A program made the translations under genes and the position numbers. The notes below the pieces were generated by a model. That model had not been told where the DNA came from and did not search any database. It saw only the letters and a program-made list of their open reading frames with translations. This document shows positions 1 to 13,251 of a DNA stretch of 64,000 bases, one piece after another. Source of the stretch: Primulina eburnea. Its lineage: Eukaryota; Streptophyta; Magnoliopsida; Lamiales; Gesneriaceae. The stretch covers positions 1,992,885 through 2,056,884 of the forward strand of contig NC_133102.1 of the NCBI RefSeq assembly GCF_022965805.1, in the 5' to 3' direction. How positions within the stretch are numbered: position 1 is the stretch's first letter; each line of letters starts with the position of its first letter.

Positions 1-3000
1 TAATATATGTCGACAAGCAGTATATCACTCAAGGCCCTCTGATTCCCTTGGTAGAAGGTCTTGCAGAAGTCCACTTTGAGGTCGAGCTGGTACACTTTGT
101 GCAGGTAAACACATAATAATTTATGAAATTGTAGTTATCTTCCAGTCATTCATTAATGTGAGAAGAGAGATACTGCTTTGAGATTATAGCATGATACCTC
201 AAAAGTTTCAAAGAATACTTTGTTTGTGTCGATAAATTCTGTAACAGATCATTATCTTTCAAAGATTTAGCACATTTCCATATTCATTTAACTTTGTTAT
301 TAGCCTGGGAAAGTTCATAGATACCTTCTAGTTTCAAGTTCCTTTGAGATGATTGAGTTTGGATTTATAGGTGCGGGATGTGCTTGGAGATGGACGCTTG
401 ATAAAACGCCGGATTCGTGATGGAAGAGGTGCTGCTTCAATATTTCTGAATTCTAGAACTAGAATGGTCCAACTGCTTGTTTCTTCAATTCCATTAGGAA
501 AGTTAAGTTACTGCAAAAATCACCCATAAAGTAGTCATCCCTAAAGCTTTTCACGCATTTTTAGTCCCTAAAGCTCCCACTAACAATTGAGGTCTTCCGG
601 TGCGGTGTGCCTTTGTAGTTGTTTGATTCATCTATCTGTTCCATTTATCTCTTTGCTTCCATTCACTGATTGTGTTCTTCAAGCTATTTAGATTGATTCC
701 TGATTTCTCTATGATTAATTGGAATCTACTTTCCATTTTTATTGATCAGGTGAATTTCCTATGGATTGCCCACTTCAAGATAGTCTGCTTCACATTCACT
801 ACAAGGGAATGCTTCCAAATGAGGAAAAAACTGTTTTCTATGATACAAGAGTTGATAATAATGGGCATCCTTTGGAATTTAGATCAGGAGAAGGGCTTGT
901 AAGCCACCTTTAAGATCTAGCATCATAACTTGGCCTATTTATGTACATATATGCCTCTTCTCGTTCTTTTGAAAGTAATTTTTCTGTGGTCATAAAGAGA
1001 GGCCAAATATACTGTCTAAAGCCCTCTATTACTTCTTTTTTACGGTCTTTTGACTTATTTGGGTGACTTATGACGTGCCTTTGAATGCTAGGTACCAGAA
1101 GGGTTTGAAATGTGCACCCGCCTGATGTTACCTGGAGAGATAGCTCTTGTGACGTGCCCCCCTGATTATGCTTATGACAAGTTTCATAGGTTAACTATGA
1201 GTAAACCAATACTGACTTGTTTATTTTGTAGTATGTTCGGAAATAGTGCTTAAAGCATAGCATGCTTTTTTTTCAAGTTCTCATATTAATTTTTTCCTTT
1301 TCTTTTATAAACTAAACCTTGTTTTTTAAACTTTTTTCCTTTTTACATTAAAAGGCCAGATAAAGTACCTCAGGGATCCTATATTCATTGGGAGATCGAG
1401 CTTCTTCATTACGAGAAGCAGAAGGTGTGGAAATTTAACTCCATCGAAATAAAACTATGAAGTGGACTAAGAGAAAAATCTATTCTATGCCCATGTGATT
1501 AATATTGATGCGAATGACATAAATTTGGTTTCTGTTTATTTAGACGTGCGATTTAAGTATAAATTGGTTTATATGAATACAAAAGCTTACACCGGTAAAA
1601 AAATGCCATAGATTTTTTCAATAGAAGCACATAATGCATGCGAAGTGTCAGTAATTGTAATGCCTTGGTCTTGGCTTGCCAGAGTGTGGTTGCATTGGGG
1701 CTTCTCTAGTAACTACTCTACATCTGTTATCATGCTATGAAAATGTTTAATTCAAGTTTGTAAATCATTTCAAGTATCCATTTTAACAATATGTGGGATA
1801 AGTATATTGCAATCACTTTTTCTTCGGAACATGACGCTATCGTTGTGGCTTCACCATCTATCCAGCAACGCTGGGAATCTATAGGTGGGTGACTCGAACA
1901 CGTTTAAGAGATGACTTCTGTACACATAGCATTTTGCCCTATATAACAATTATCTCTCTGTGTTCTGTTGGCAACCGATCAAAATCTCTTAGACAATTCC
2001 GCCATGTCACTAGCGCCCGAACATTAATGACTACACATTGAGCTCCTTTAGCGACTTTTGTATCTCCATCATCACTATATGAAAATGATTGACCCAATTG
2101 TTATAGAAGTACTTTGTAATTCCTTGTATATAATTTCATGATAAGCGCATGAAGTTACAAAGAAAAATTGTAACCACAAACTCTTAGAATTTACTTGGAG
2201 AAATGACTGAACTAAAGCTGTATCTCGTGATTGAGGAATAAACTGTCTGGCAAATTATGCTGTCATTTTATGCTTTTTTGGCTGAAGTTGTCTCCAATTA
2301 TGTCTTGTTTGTAATTAAACTTTGCCGCAGGACTGGACTGGCATGAACTTTAGACAAATAATGGACGAAGTTGAGAAGATTAAAGGCACGGTAAGTATTC
2401 TTCGGTTACATATCAAAACTGCTTTCTCGAGTCTTCAGAATTTTTATCCGATAGAGAAAGATTGGAGAAAGTCTTCCGTATATATCTATGAGCACTTCAC
2501 CTTACACCTTGCAATAAATTTTATCCTTAATATATAATTTCAGGAACCCTAGTTTATAAAGGTATGCTTTAGGAAATGCGTTGTTTCACGCAAACAATAA
2601 AAAAAAATCACTTCGGGTAGTGTTTGTACAGAACTGAAGCACTAAGGATGCATGCATCTGTTAAGCATTTTCTAATCGGCAAAGCTTGTTATATCTAAAC
2701 AGTCTATAGCAAGCTGATAGAATCACTAAACTTTTTAAGCAGAAGTTCCATGTAAAATGAGTTTGAGAACTAGTCAGTCACAGTGCACAAAACTCTGGTG
2801 AATTTATTGCCTTTGAGATATCTGTGCATTTGTTAATTGAGTACCTCCTTGGTAAATTCCCAAAGTTAAGACCATGTTCTGATGAATGACCTTACTTATT
2901 GAATCTGTTATCTTTTATTTGGAATCAAATGGTTGTATATTGGAGCTTTCTTACAGCGGAAATATAGTATTGAATGGCATCTGATCTTTTCAGGGTAACA

Positions 3001-5292
3001 GGCTATTCAAAGAAGGCAAATATGAACTTGCTAAGGCAAAATATGATCATGTATTTTTTCTCTCTCTCTCTTAACTTCAGTTGATGAAATATGTTGAACA
3101 TTCTCGAGAAATTTCTTCTCCGTCTATTTGTTCTACGCTGATTGTAATTTCCTGTACATCTTAACTGAGTTTCTTTTGGTAACCACCAAAAATTTCCCTT
3201 CTCCTCATCCTACCAGTTACTTTGGTGGTTATGGTGATGCAATATGAGCATGTACCTTTTTCTGTTGCAGTTTTTATTACAATCTTCCAATTAGCCGAAG
3301 TCAATTTAGTGTTTCCGAAAGCTTATAGCTCAAAGTTTATCGTCCATTCCACTTAGTAATGACCATTTGTTGTGTGGTATGCGCTGAACTCCTATCACTA
3401 CATGACAGGATGCGTTATTAGTATCTCGGTACTTCACTTTTTTAAGGCTATCATACCCAATGCTATTCATTTTAATTTTCATATTGAGAGTGCCTCACTT
3501 TCTATGCCTCAGCAATTCTATTCCTTCTGTTTGCTCTTAAGGTATCAAGAAAAATTGATTTGGGCAACATGTACTGTTTGTTAGAGTCCTTCTCACATCT
3601 AACCACCTTGTTATAACTCATAATCAGCATTTTATGAGTTTTTTTTATTTGGATATGCGTATTCTATTTCTGTTTTCTTTTTCTTTTCATAAATATCATG
3701 CCAGTACTTTTACAGGTGCTTCGAGAGTTTAATCACGTAAATCCTCAAGATGATGATGAGGGGAAAGAATTTTCTGAGACAAGAGTATGGTTTAGGATTT
3801 CTGAATAATTATTCTGTTCTCCATTGTATTTTTTAAAATCAAAATTTGTAAAGATTATATCTAGTTTCACGAAGTTAATTTGTTTATTTAGATGTATTGG
3901 ATCATTGGTGATTTAATTTTCTCACTCAATATTTCTTGAAGAATTTGTTGAATCTCAATGTGGCTTCATGCTATCTGAAAATGGGTGAATCCAGGAAGTC
4001 ACTTGAAGCATGCAATAAGGTAATATTACAGTCTTTACGCTTGAATTCCTTCTTCATGAGAAAGATCCATGCGCTTTCGCTGCAGGTTAATAACTTATTC
4101 TAGATTGGAATTATTATGGCCATCGTCCTCATTGCCCAAAAGTTTAGATTCTCAAGATAAGGTTTCTAATTTATGTTTTTGCATCCATTTCGTGTATCCT
4201 AGAGCGTTGAGTTAGGTGCTTTTGGTTGATTGCTTTGGATGAGATTCCAGAAAATGTTTTTCTCCTTGCATGTATTAGAAGCAGTGCGCACCAACCCGCG
4301 CTCCCCTCAATTTTTTAATTTCATTGACTAGAGCCTAAAATAATTATATTATTTTGTCTTCCCTATAATATTTGCTCTTGCCCCCCCCCCCCCCCCCCCC
4401 TTTATTTTTTTTAAAACATTTTGCTCCCCAACCTCAAGTTTTTGGTTTTGTCCCAGAATTTAGAAGCAAATTAAATTGGTTTTCATATCTTTTCTAGTTT
4501 GCATCATGTAGGGAATAAATGTGACCATTATCATTATCTGAGATGATGTTGCTGATCTCGTATTATTCTCTTCATAAGTGACCCTTTGAACATTAGTTGC
4601 TCCACTATAGAAAAGTATCACAGATCTTGATCTGCATTTCAAACATGTTTTACAGGTGTTGGATGCAAATCCTGTTCACGTCAAAGCTCTTTACCGCCGA
4701 GGAATGGCATACATGTCAGCTGGAGATTTTGAAGAAGCTAGAGCTGATTTCAACAAGGTAATACTGCAGCATGTATGTATTGGTCGAATTTCATCTTTCA
4801 ATTGTGTAAGATGATTCATTCTTAACTTACTCAATTTTTTATCCTGATTTTAGTTGACACTCTGTTCTAAATTACCTTTCACGGCTCTTTCAGATGATGA
4901 CCATCGATAAATCATCAGAATCAACTGTGAAGGCGGCCCTTCTCAAACTTAACAAAGAGGAGCAGGTTGGCCACTAGAACAACTTCTAATTCTATGGGGA
5001 AGCGATCCAGTTTAACTAATTTCTATCCCTATTTGAGCAGGAGGTTCACGTAAGGGCTCGTAGACAATTCAAGGGATTGTTTGACAAGAAACCTGGCATG
5101 ATTGCTGATGCACAACAAATTTCTGGCGAAATGCCTGAGATTGATAATCGGGATGGTTTGGATGGTGATAGGGAGCCTCTTCTTCAGGCCAATGCTCCCC
5201 CCCCACCCCGTGCGAACTTGTGGTCTAGATTGTGGCCTACCAGCAGAAGGCTTTTTACAGCTCTTGGATTGGGTCGATGCACCATATTGTGA
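1..5292 (+). CDS. PAS1: PASTICCINO1-type FKBP/TPR immunophilin, 3' part
   Basis: Multi-domain peptidyl-prolyl isomerase-like protein. In Arabidopsis, PAS1 controls cell division and differentiation and scaffolds very-long-chain fatty acid elongation at the ER. The 5' end lies outside the window. Exons fitted by frame and GT-AG sites: 3-104 (coding bases 1-2 finish a split codon), 371-428, 750-898, 1092-1189, 1355-1424, 2331-2390, 2994-3050, 3716-3784, 3942-4019, 4656-4757, 4894-4965 and 5041-5292 (stop TGA). The first exons close one FKBP-like domain. Exons 371-1424 encode the last FKBP-like domain (HIHYKGML, FRSGEGLVPEGFE, LVTCPPDYAY). Exons from 2994 carry TPR helices (GNRLFKEGKYELA, ALYRRGMAYMSAGDFEEA). 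The C-terminus is a basic tail ending RRLFTALGLGRCTIL, the calmodulin-binding/membrane-anchor region in PAS1. Every visible exon joins in frame, so the gene looks intact. Confidence 0.93.
4381..4400 (+). repeat. 20-base C homopolymer
   Basis: An uninterrupted run of 20 C lies inside the PAS1 intron between 4019 and 4656. Its true length is hard to sequence and probably polymorphic. Confidence 0.95.
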
Positions 5293-6700
5293 GTTGGTTT
5301 CTTGGTCTTAGTTCCTTTTATATGCACACGCCCGGTTGACTGAACCTAGTATTTTTCGCCCTCGTAGGCCACTTTCATCGAATTTTTCCCTCCTGGTATA
5401 TATATATATTGTGGGATAGTTCTTCCGTTGAGTGTGATCAATAATTTTTTTGTTGTAAATTGTGATGAATCCTTTAGCAAGAATAAGGTAGAGACCCGCA
5501 AGTAGTGTTCAAGCGTCGATGAGACGCCGATGCATTAGAAGTTTGGAATAAATTAGCAAAGCAGAATAAAACCAAAAGGTAAAGATGATTAAAGTGGAGA
5601 TTTATCATTTCATATGCGAAATTAGTGCCATATATTTAATGACTTTTGGTCCACTTTACTTTTAAGGCAGTGTAATTATAATCTTTTTCTGGGGAAAATT
5701 TCATGAGTTCGAACTTCAAAATATAAAATATTACATCCAAAGAAATCCTTGCAGTTCTGTTTTTTCCCTCCTAATTCAAAGTTTCCAAAAGTAAGAATTT
5801 TGTTTTCAAAATATCATTAAGTGTGATACTATTAGATTAATTAATACTAAAATATTTAATTCTATAATTACTCTTCTTACCCTATTAAAAATCTCTTCAA
5901 CTCACTTCATTAGAAAAAAATCTAAACAAAACTTCTCTTTTAAATCGAACAACTTTTCTAAATTGAAAATAGTTTCGTGTTAATGTTTAGTATTATTTGA
6001 GTAAATTAAAAATAATAATAACAAATACAACATGTGTGTAATTTTTACTGGTGTTAATGAATTATTAGTTATATATATTGGAAAATATATAATTTAATCA
6101 AAAAACTTGAGTTAAAAATTTTGATATTTTTAAATTCAAGTCAAAAGTGTTTTTTTTTAAAAAAAAATTGTCAATAAATGGTATTTTAGGAACGGAAACG
6201 ATGTATTTTAACATTTTTGGGTGTTAAAATTACAATGATGGGTGTTGGGACAAAATTACTTGCATATATGTTTGAAACTTAATCCAATTACGGAAAACAA
6301 AGATGAAATGTTCCATCCATTCGCGTGTTCTACGAATATCTAACATCATTTTTGTTATAAATTGGAAAATATTTTATGATACATGGTAATAAATATTAAC
6401 TATAAGTGAATTTCTCACTGTATTACTCACAATGTTACATAAAATTATCTTTATCAATTTTCATATATAAGTCCACCATAAAAATTATGGAGTCAGCGCA
6501 TACACACACATATTCACACGCCTCACGGCCCACGTAAAGTTGCCGGAAAAAATAAACAAGAAAATCCCGATTGATTTTGACCGCACATCTATTGTCACCT
6601 TTATTTTTAACCGTCCGATTCGCCGTTTAGGTGTCTGACTCACTCTTGCTATTCGCGGCAATTTTTTTTGGCTCTGTGTATGTGTCAATGTGTGTGAGAT
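5293..6700. other. 3' UTR and AT-rich spacer
   Basis: The first part is the PAS1 3' UTR. The rest is AT-rich spacer leading to the DUF3527 gene. I see no coding signal, only short chance frames. A GC-richer stretch near 6500-6700 is probably the promoter-proximal part of the next gene. Confidence 0.6.
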
Positions 6701-6751
6701 TTTTGTCCATGCAGATCGCTTTTTGTTTCATCTCCTGCGTCGTAGAATACG

Positions 6752-8164
6752 ATGCGTGCAGTTCTTAGGAGATTTCTTGCTCTAGGGACTCCACTTCGTA
6801 ATTCCTTTGTTTGCGTTCACTGTAAGTTCATTTGCTTATTCTGTTTTGTTTTCATTTTTTTGTGTTTTTTGCCGTGCAGGTTCTTAGCTTAATGGTCATG
6901 TTGCATATGGATTCGGGGTCGGAATTTTCCTTGTGGCACATGTAAAGTGGTGCAAGAACTTGATTTTCGTGGATTTATATAGGGTGTTTTCGCGGCTTTA
7001 GTTTGTTTGGATCTGTGTCTTTAGTGTACTTTTCTTGTGAATCATGATTTGGAGTTCCTGTAAAATACTTGGGGATTTTGCATGCTTGTTGGGAACCTTT
7101 TTTAGCTGACGACTTATGGATTTTGCCTGAGTAATTTGTTTGATTTCCGATTTGGAATTTGGAATTTTTCTAGACTTCTTGGGGGACGATGGTTCTGAAC
7201 TAACACAAGTCTTGTTCTTTATGTTAGCGTTGTGTCAGTTATCGGTGAACATAAATTTCAACATGAAATACATGATGTGGAACTCGAAATCTGCAGGCTG
7301 CAGCATATGATGCCATGGTTCCGGGCCAAAAAGAAAAATTGGGAATTTCTACCTTCTCTGGTTTTACTTTTGGATCCTTGTGGAACACCTCGGACTTTCT
7401 GATTTACCTCTCTTGTCTTAACATCCGAGTGGCTCTCGCGGCGTTTGATTTGTTTCATTTGGATGCTCTTTGTTTGCTAAGAAAAGTACATCTTTCTTAC
7501 TTTTCAGATTCCAATTCACTCATATGAAAAATAATGTCGTATACTCTATATCTACATTTTACACAGCCATTAATGAATTTCATTTTTATTAAAAAAAAAA
7601 TTATGTAGCCACATAATATAACTCAAAATTATGACATGTAGAATTGGCGTGGCTGGCAAGATATCATAGTAAAAACCACCTTAGTAGCTACTTTAAACTG
7701 TATCGTTCCCACTACCAATTCATTGACAGCCAAAGCTTGAACATCAGCATTCTTTTCCTTGTGTTTGCTGTTGTTACTACTGATTTATATCACCTTTGCA
7801 TTTTATATTACGCCTGCTTTCATGATGCTTGCAGTTGATGTATATTTATTTGTGTCCATTATTATGATTCCATTGCCTACTTCATTATTTGTTTCCATGT
7901 TTTGGTTACAAATGGATATATTTGCCACATAATTTGAATATTTGACTTCCAAAAGTTGAGTGAATCTACATAAATCCGGCTGTGGAATTTTATATGAATG
8001 ACCGTGAATAATTTCTCATTGATGCTTTGTATTACTTAACTGACTTAGTTTTTATTATCAGGTGCAGGAGGACATATTCCAACGGAAAAGGACGTGATTG
8101 TAGTTTATGACGGGTGAGCCGTGAGCATGAGTGATGATGTAGTATAATGCTATCTGCTGTATAA
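6752..8164 (+). promoter_or_regulatory. 5' leader with a spliced uORF and short uORFs
   Basis: Inferred leader of the DUF3527 gene: exon to 6821 (donor GTAAGT), intron, acceptor before 8062. An ATG at 6752 opens a frame that continues exactly through this splice junction (6752-6821 joined to 8062-8117) and ends in TGA after 41 codons. Three more tiny uORFs follow: 8107-8124, 8127-8147 and 8147-8164; the last two share a TAATG. All lie upstream of the main ATG at 8225 and would be expected to lower its translation. The leader exons are predicted from splice sites only. Confidence 0.45.
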
Positions 8165-8224
8165 CTCAGTCCTCAAAGGGTAGAAAAAACTCGAATTTGA
8201 GTACAACTTAGAGTGAAGAGTTTA

Positions 8225-10851
8225 ATGAGAGAGAAATCTTCCAACGTGGCTACAAACAAGATTTCATGTCCCAAAACAGGAAAAGGGTCATGGTTCCTGG
8301 ACAAGCCGAAAGTTGAGAGTCCCATTGTTCTGCCATTACTCGATCCATATCGTGAATTTAGACAGAATACAAGTACTGAGCATGCCCAAATCAGACCGTT
8401 GGAGAATAACCGAAAGCCGTTCCATGGGAGTAAGGTGTGCAATGATGATGAGCTAGTCAGGCACATGTCAAATTTACCTGGTTTTCTCCAGAAAGTTGAG
8501 AAAGAAATAAGTGTTCAAGAAAAGGCATTAAATTTTGGAGTTCTTGATTGGAAGCAATTGGAAAAATGGAAGTTCAACGAACGCGTGCCTGCAAAATGTC
8601 ACCATAAAGCATTTTCATCCAGCAGAGGTTATGCTTGTATGACAACTGGACCTACTAAAATGGGTCCCTATCTTCATCCCATTCCATATTCTCGTTTTAG
8701 TTCACCTCAAGAATATCAAGCTGCCCAGAGTGGCAGTATTGATTGGCATCAAAATTGTCATCAGAGAGTTGAGAACAACTATAGAAGTTGTTCTGTAACA
8801 ACTGTGAACAACTGCCCAAGGAAGGATACAAAGCAAAAAATTGCACCAGAAAAGAAACCTCTTTCCGTAGAGCTGGAACACAAGTTGTCACTCCCTGAAA
8901 ATGAGGTGGTCAACGGTGTGTTTAAAAAGAGTGAAATGAGCTTAATTGGAGTGGAATTTAATCCTCGATATGTCCATGTAGAACCTCTGCCGCATAATGT
9001 GCTCTTAACGCCTAAACATCTTCAGATGAAGAGTTGCTCGATGAGTTCTCAATTTACAGAATATGGTGCAAAAGGGAAGAGGATCTCCGATTTATCTTCG
9101 CCTCAGGAGTTTGGAGGGCTCTCAGTTGAATTTCCAAACTCATGTTCCCTTCCCGTTGATGCAGATGTTCATGCCGAGTCTTCCATAGAGCCACATAACA
9201 TGTTGACTTCTCTGGCCAATGAAGTAGATATGTACACAGGTGCATGCCCTGAGCTGTATCCTGTTGCCTCGGTACCATCTGAAGGTCGCTGCAAGATTGC
9301 ACATGAAAAAATTACAAGGTCTACATTTTCAGTTAAAGCTCCAAAGAGATCTCAAGCTGACACTGCAGTGCAGCCCACTATGAAAGGGAGACACCCTTCC
9401 CCTACTCGTTGGTTCAGTTTTGGTTTTGGAAAGATGAACAGGAGTTCTAGTTTTAAGGAAATGTCCATGGTTCCACAGTTGAGTTCTACATATATTTCTA
9501 TAAAATCTGGCCCAGTAAAAGAGAGTTCTTCCGGCATGAACAAATTTAATCGAGACAAAGCAAATGCTAGTAACAGGGGTAGGTCAAGCCCTTTAAGGAG
9601 GTTGCTACACCCATTGATAAAGTATAAAGGATCTCAATCTACCAAGATTGTTCAGCCTCCTAATGGACCCTTATATTCGATGACTTCTGGAACCCCGAAA
9701 ATCATGGAACCATCTCAAGGTAGAGAGCCTGAGGGGGTAACTGATCAGGGTCTTCTGCAGCTCACATTGAAGAACGGGCTTCCTTTCTTTAAACTCGTGG
9801 TTAAAAATAGTAGCAGCGACATGCTAGCAGCTGTTGTGAAGCGGCTACCATCAAATGACAAAAACAATCGCTGCATGATATATGCATTCTACTCTGTTCA
9901 CAAGACGAGGAAAAAGAGCATGACCTGGACTCAGGGATCGAAAAATATAAGCTGTGGCCTTGACTACAAGATTGTAGGCCAGATGAAAATTTCAAGCTTT
10001 TATGTACCAAAATTACACGCTAAGGTTTCTAGTCATTGGGCCATTAGAGAATGTGTCTTGTATGGTGTTGATCGAGAGCAGGAGGACAAACAAGCACCTG
10101 AACTTTTATCTGACATGGAGATTGCAGCTGTTGTCTTGAAATGCTCTTGTAAAAATCTTAATGATGGAAACTTAAATGATGACCAAAAACAATACCGAGA
10201 AAGGGGGATTCCACAGTGTGTATTGGGAGCTACATTTGACGTGGGAGAAGATGAAAACTCTATCAGCACAGCAGTGATCCTTCCTGGCGGTGCCCATGGT
10301 AACCCAAGTAAAGGTGCAGCTTCGTCATTAATTAGCCGGTGGAGATCTGGTGGATCATGTGATTGTGGAGGATGGGATGTTGGTTGCAAGATACGGGTTC
10401 TTACCAACGATGACAAAAAAGGCATGATTGGTAAAGAGCCAATGTCTGGCTGTGCCATTGGTCTTGTTGATCTTTTTGTCCAGGTATTGTTTTTAATGGT
10501 CCATGTTTCTAGTAACCTCCTTTTACTTTGAATCGTTATCCATATTTATTGGGATCTATGCAATTACAGGGTGGTGAAAGAAAGAGCAAGCCTGTTCTCA
10601 ACTTGGAGTCATTTGACAATGGATTATACTCACTTGGTTTGGATCCATCAATTCCCTTCTTAGAGGCATTTGCGACATGTGTAGCATTTATAACTAGTCA
10701 GAAATTTTCTGAAATTCTAGACAAGAGTAGCCAGGAAAAAGTTCTAGAGGCAATTGTTGGAAAGAATAAGTTGAAAACTGCCAACACATTCCAAGGACAA
10801 ATCCCCGCAAAATATGTCTCATGCCCCCCTTCACCAGTCGGAAGGATTTGA
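8225..10851 (+). CDS. DUF3527 plant-specific protein
   Basis: Protein of unknown function, 846 residues. Exons are 8225-10483 (753 codons) and 10570-10851. The intron is phase 0 (donor GTATTG, acceptor TTACAG). The start is the first ATG after an in-frame stop at 8198; a GTG four codons earlier is not credible. The N-terminal half is polar and low in recognisable motifs. The C-terminal third carries the conserved DUF3527 block, from GLLQLTLKNGLPFFKLVV through SRWRSGGSCDCGGWDVGCK to NGLYSLGLDPSIPFLEAF. That block crosses the intron and confirms the join. No signal peptide or membrane segment is evident. From memory, in Arabidopsis a DUF3527 gene (At5g01030) lies beside laccase genes, as here. 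Biochemical role unknown. Confidence 0.88.
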
Positions 10852-11122
10852 ATGTTGAAGTAAGATGTAGTTAGTCATCTAGATACTTGTTTTACGATCA
10901 ACTGTCGCCATGTCAGTTTCTCAAAGAGAGCATATATCTGCTGGAACTTGAACGAAAACCATGGGTACCGGTTTATATTTTGATATCTAACAATATAACA
11001 AATTGTTGGAAATCTAATATCGGAGAACTCGTACAAGGCTTTTCCCTTATCTTAAATCATGTTCTTTATTTGTCGACATCCTGATTCCTTTACTATGTTA
11101 TTTATAAAAGATTAAGAGTAAG

Positions 11123-11192
11123 TTTCTTGTGAGACAGTCTCATGAGACGAGTAACTCTACCGATATTCACAATAAAAAATAATATTCTTGAT
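11123..11192 (+). repeat. GTGAGAC-type MITE, truncated copy
   Basis: Begins with a near-palindromic 15-mer (11129-11143) and the family's following sequence with its CGATATTCACAATAAAAA block, then loses similarity. The far terminus is missing. Confidence 0.6.
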
Positions 11193-12180
11193 TTTGTATC
11201 GATAAACATGCTTATGAAACTTGCCAAAACAAGATAACAATGTGTCCGTCCGTCCTAGCCTTTGAAAATCATCACTAAATTAACTATATGCATTGTCCCA
11301 TTTCAAATAATTATAGAATAAAAAACACTCCTCCCGTAAAAGATACTATAGCTTAGCTTGATAAAGATTAAGGTAATTGAGTAGGATTAATTTAACACCA
11401 TTATGAATATGTCTAAGAAATTAGTTAGAACTTAATTTTCTAATATAATTAAGCTCACATTAACTGAAACATTGACCGCTAACCATTCAAAGTGCTATAT
11501 CAACAGTATTCAGCGTCACGTAAACAATTTTCGGTATCATATCATATTCTATGATATCAAGTCATTACTTTCCGATGCTACATTAACACTCTGGTTAAAA
11601 AAAAAAAAACTAAAATTGAAAGAAAAAAATACAGATTATTGAACTAAAATCGTTGATTTTCCAATAACGATATCAAAAATAAAAACATGTTCAAGTTACA
11701 TGACCAAAAAAATGTAATTTTTCCCACTTATAAAATATTAGAGAAAGAATGAAATTATAAAATTTTATCTTTTTAAACAAATAAAAAATAATATTTAAGT
11801 GTGAGCGGTATTTTTACTTGTATATATGGTGCGGACGTTGTTGGACTAGACTACAATCAAATTTAATCTAATAAATTATCATGCAAATCTTTTTCTTTTC
11901 TTCTTTTTTTTTTCCTTTTAAATTTATTCAGTGGTTGACAAATAAGGATGGGAGGACGTCTGATTGGTTGGATGATGATTATTGATCAAGCTTCAACTAT
12001 AATTCAACTTCCCCTTAGGTCTAAAACATGAATCATAGTGCTAAATGTCTTGTTTGAACAAGTCATGTCTTAGTAATGCAACAAGACATTCTTAGATTAT
12101 GGGATTTTTTATAAATTGGTTGTTCTCCATCTAACCATCAACCTCTGAATTTTAATTAAAAAGTGTATTTTATTCATTTA

Positions 12181-12379
12181 GGTTGCATTTGGATTGAATG
12201 ATTTTGACGGCCATTTAATTTCAAATGTCTGTATGTAATCAATTGCATTTTTTTAGCTCAAAATCATAAGGAAAGATTTGAAATCTCTTCTTGTGTTGTT
12301 CAAGTATATTTCCGCTTTTTAATATGGTAATTTGAGACGATCATCCCACGAATCTATATCTTTCCATCAAAACACAACC
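12181..12379. mobile_element. Tourist-like (PIF/Harbinger) MITE
   Basis: A 199-bp AT-rich element with imperfect terminal inverted repeats (GGTTGCATTTGGATTG at the left; the right end reads GGTTGTGTTTTGATGG on the other strand). It is flanked on both sides by TTA, the expected 3-bp target duplication. There is no coding capacity. Confidence 0.6.
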
Positions 12380-13128
12380 TTACACTTTTGATGAGTCGAG
12401 GATTAAATCAAGACACAAATTAATTAACTATCGGATCTACATCTTGTCGATCGATCCAAGCAAGAAATCGAGTGTGAAAATAAATCATAATTAAGTATTT
12501 GTGTGTGTATAATAATATATACACGTACTAGGTGGGTGAACAAGTTTGTTTACTTTTTTTTGTTTATTTCATGGCTGACAATTCTGACTAATACGTACAT
12601 AAATTATTTCCATATTAAAATTAACAAAAACAAATATCCACATCAGTTTCCACATCGTAAGTTTTATTAATATTATTTCCATATTATTTAAAAAAAATTT
12701 AATTCATTAAAATAATTTTCTAAAAAATATTATATATGCGTGTTCAGCATTTAACTTTTAAAATATATGAATAGAATTCGACATATATTACAGCTTAATT
12801 TCATGCTTTAATGGTGATCAATATTGAGCTTTTGATCGAACATTTTATAAGAATTAAATAAAATATAAAATTGATTTTATGATTAAAAAAATATTAAAGA
12901 AATAAAAATAATAAGCTAAATTTGGTTCACGCTGGGAACGAACGTAACTCTCAAAAAAGATTTGAAACTAAATATTTGATGGCCAACTCCGAAGTCCGAT
13001 CCAAACAGTTAGGTAACGAAATTTCCTCTACCACCAGCTTTCAGTTCTCCCTTAACATTTCTTCGGAGTATCCTTTCACGCAATCGCAGGAAATTATAAT
13101 AATTTTATTGGGAGAAAATGCATGCATG

Positions 13129-13138
13129 TATAAATATA
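13129..13138 (+). promoter_or_regulatory. TATA box of the laccase gene
   Basis: TATAAATATA sits about 115 bases upstream of the laccase ATG. That would leave a 5' UTR of roughly 80-90 bases. Confidence 0.55.
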
Positions 13139-13251
13139 TACCATATGCGAACCAATTTCCTATATTGCTATCTTTTATAATATTTCTCCAAAAAGGGTGT
13201 TCTTGTCTTGACTCTTGAGGGAAAGTGATCAGGATTCACAAATAAATATCA

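Larger units (their letters stand above)
10852..13128. other. intergenic, AT-rich, with small transposon relics
   Basis: Contains the DUF3527 3' UTR, a truncated GTGAGAC-type element (11123-11192), a Tourist-like MITE (12181-12379) and otherwise AT-rich sequence. I see no gene. Confidence 0.6.

Noticed and set aside
8213..8224. Extended N-terminus of the DUF3527 protein
   Set aside because: The extra four codons begin with GTG; the first ATG after the upstream stop is at 8225.
10033..10458. 141-residue ORF on the minus strand
   Set aside because: It is a shadow of the DUF3527 conserved domain on the plus strand, with no recognisable family.
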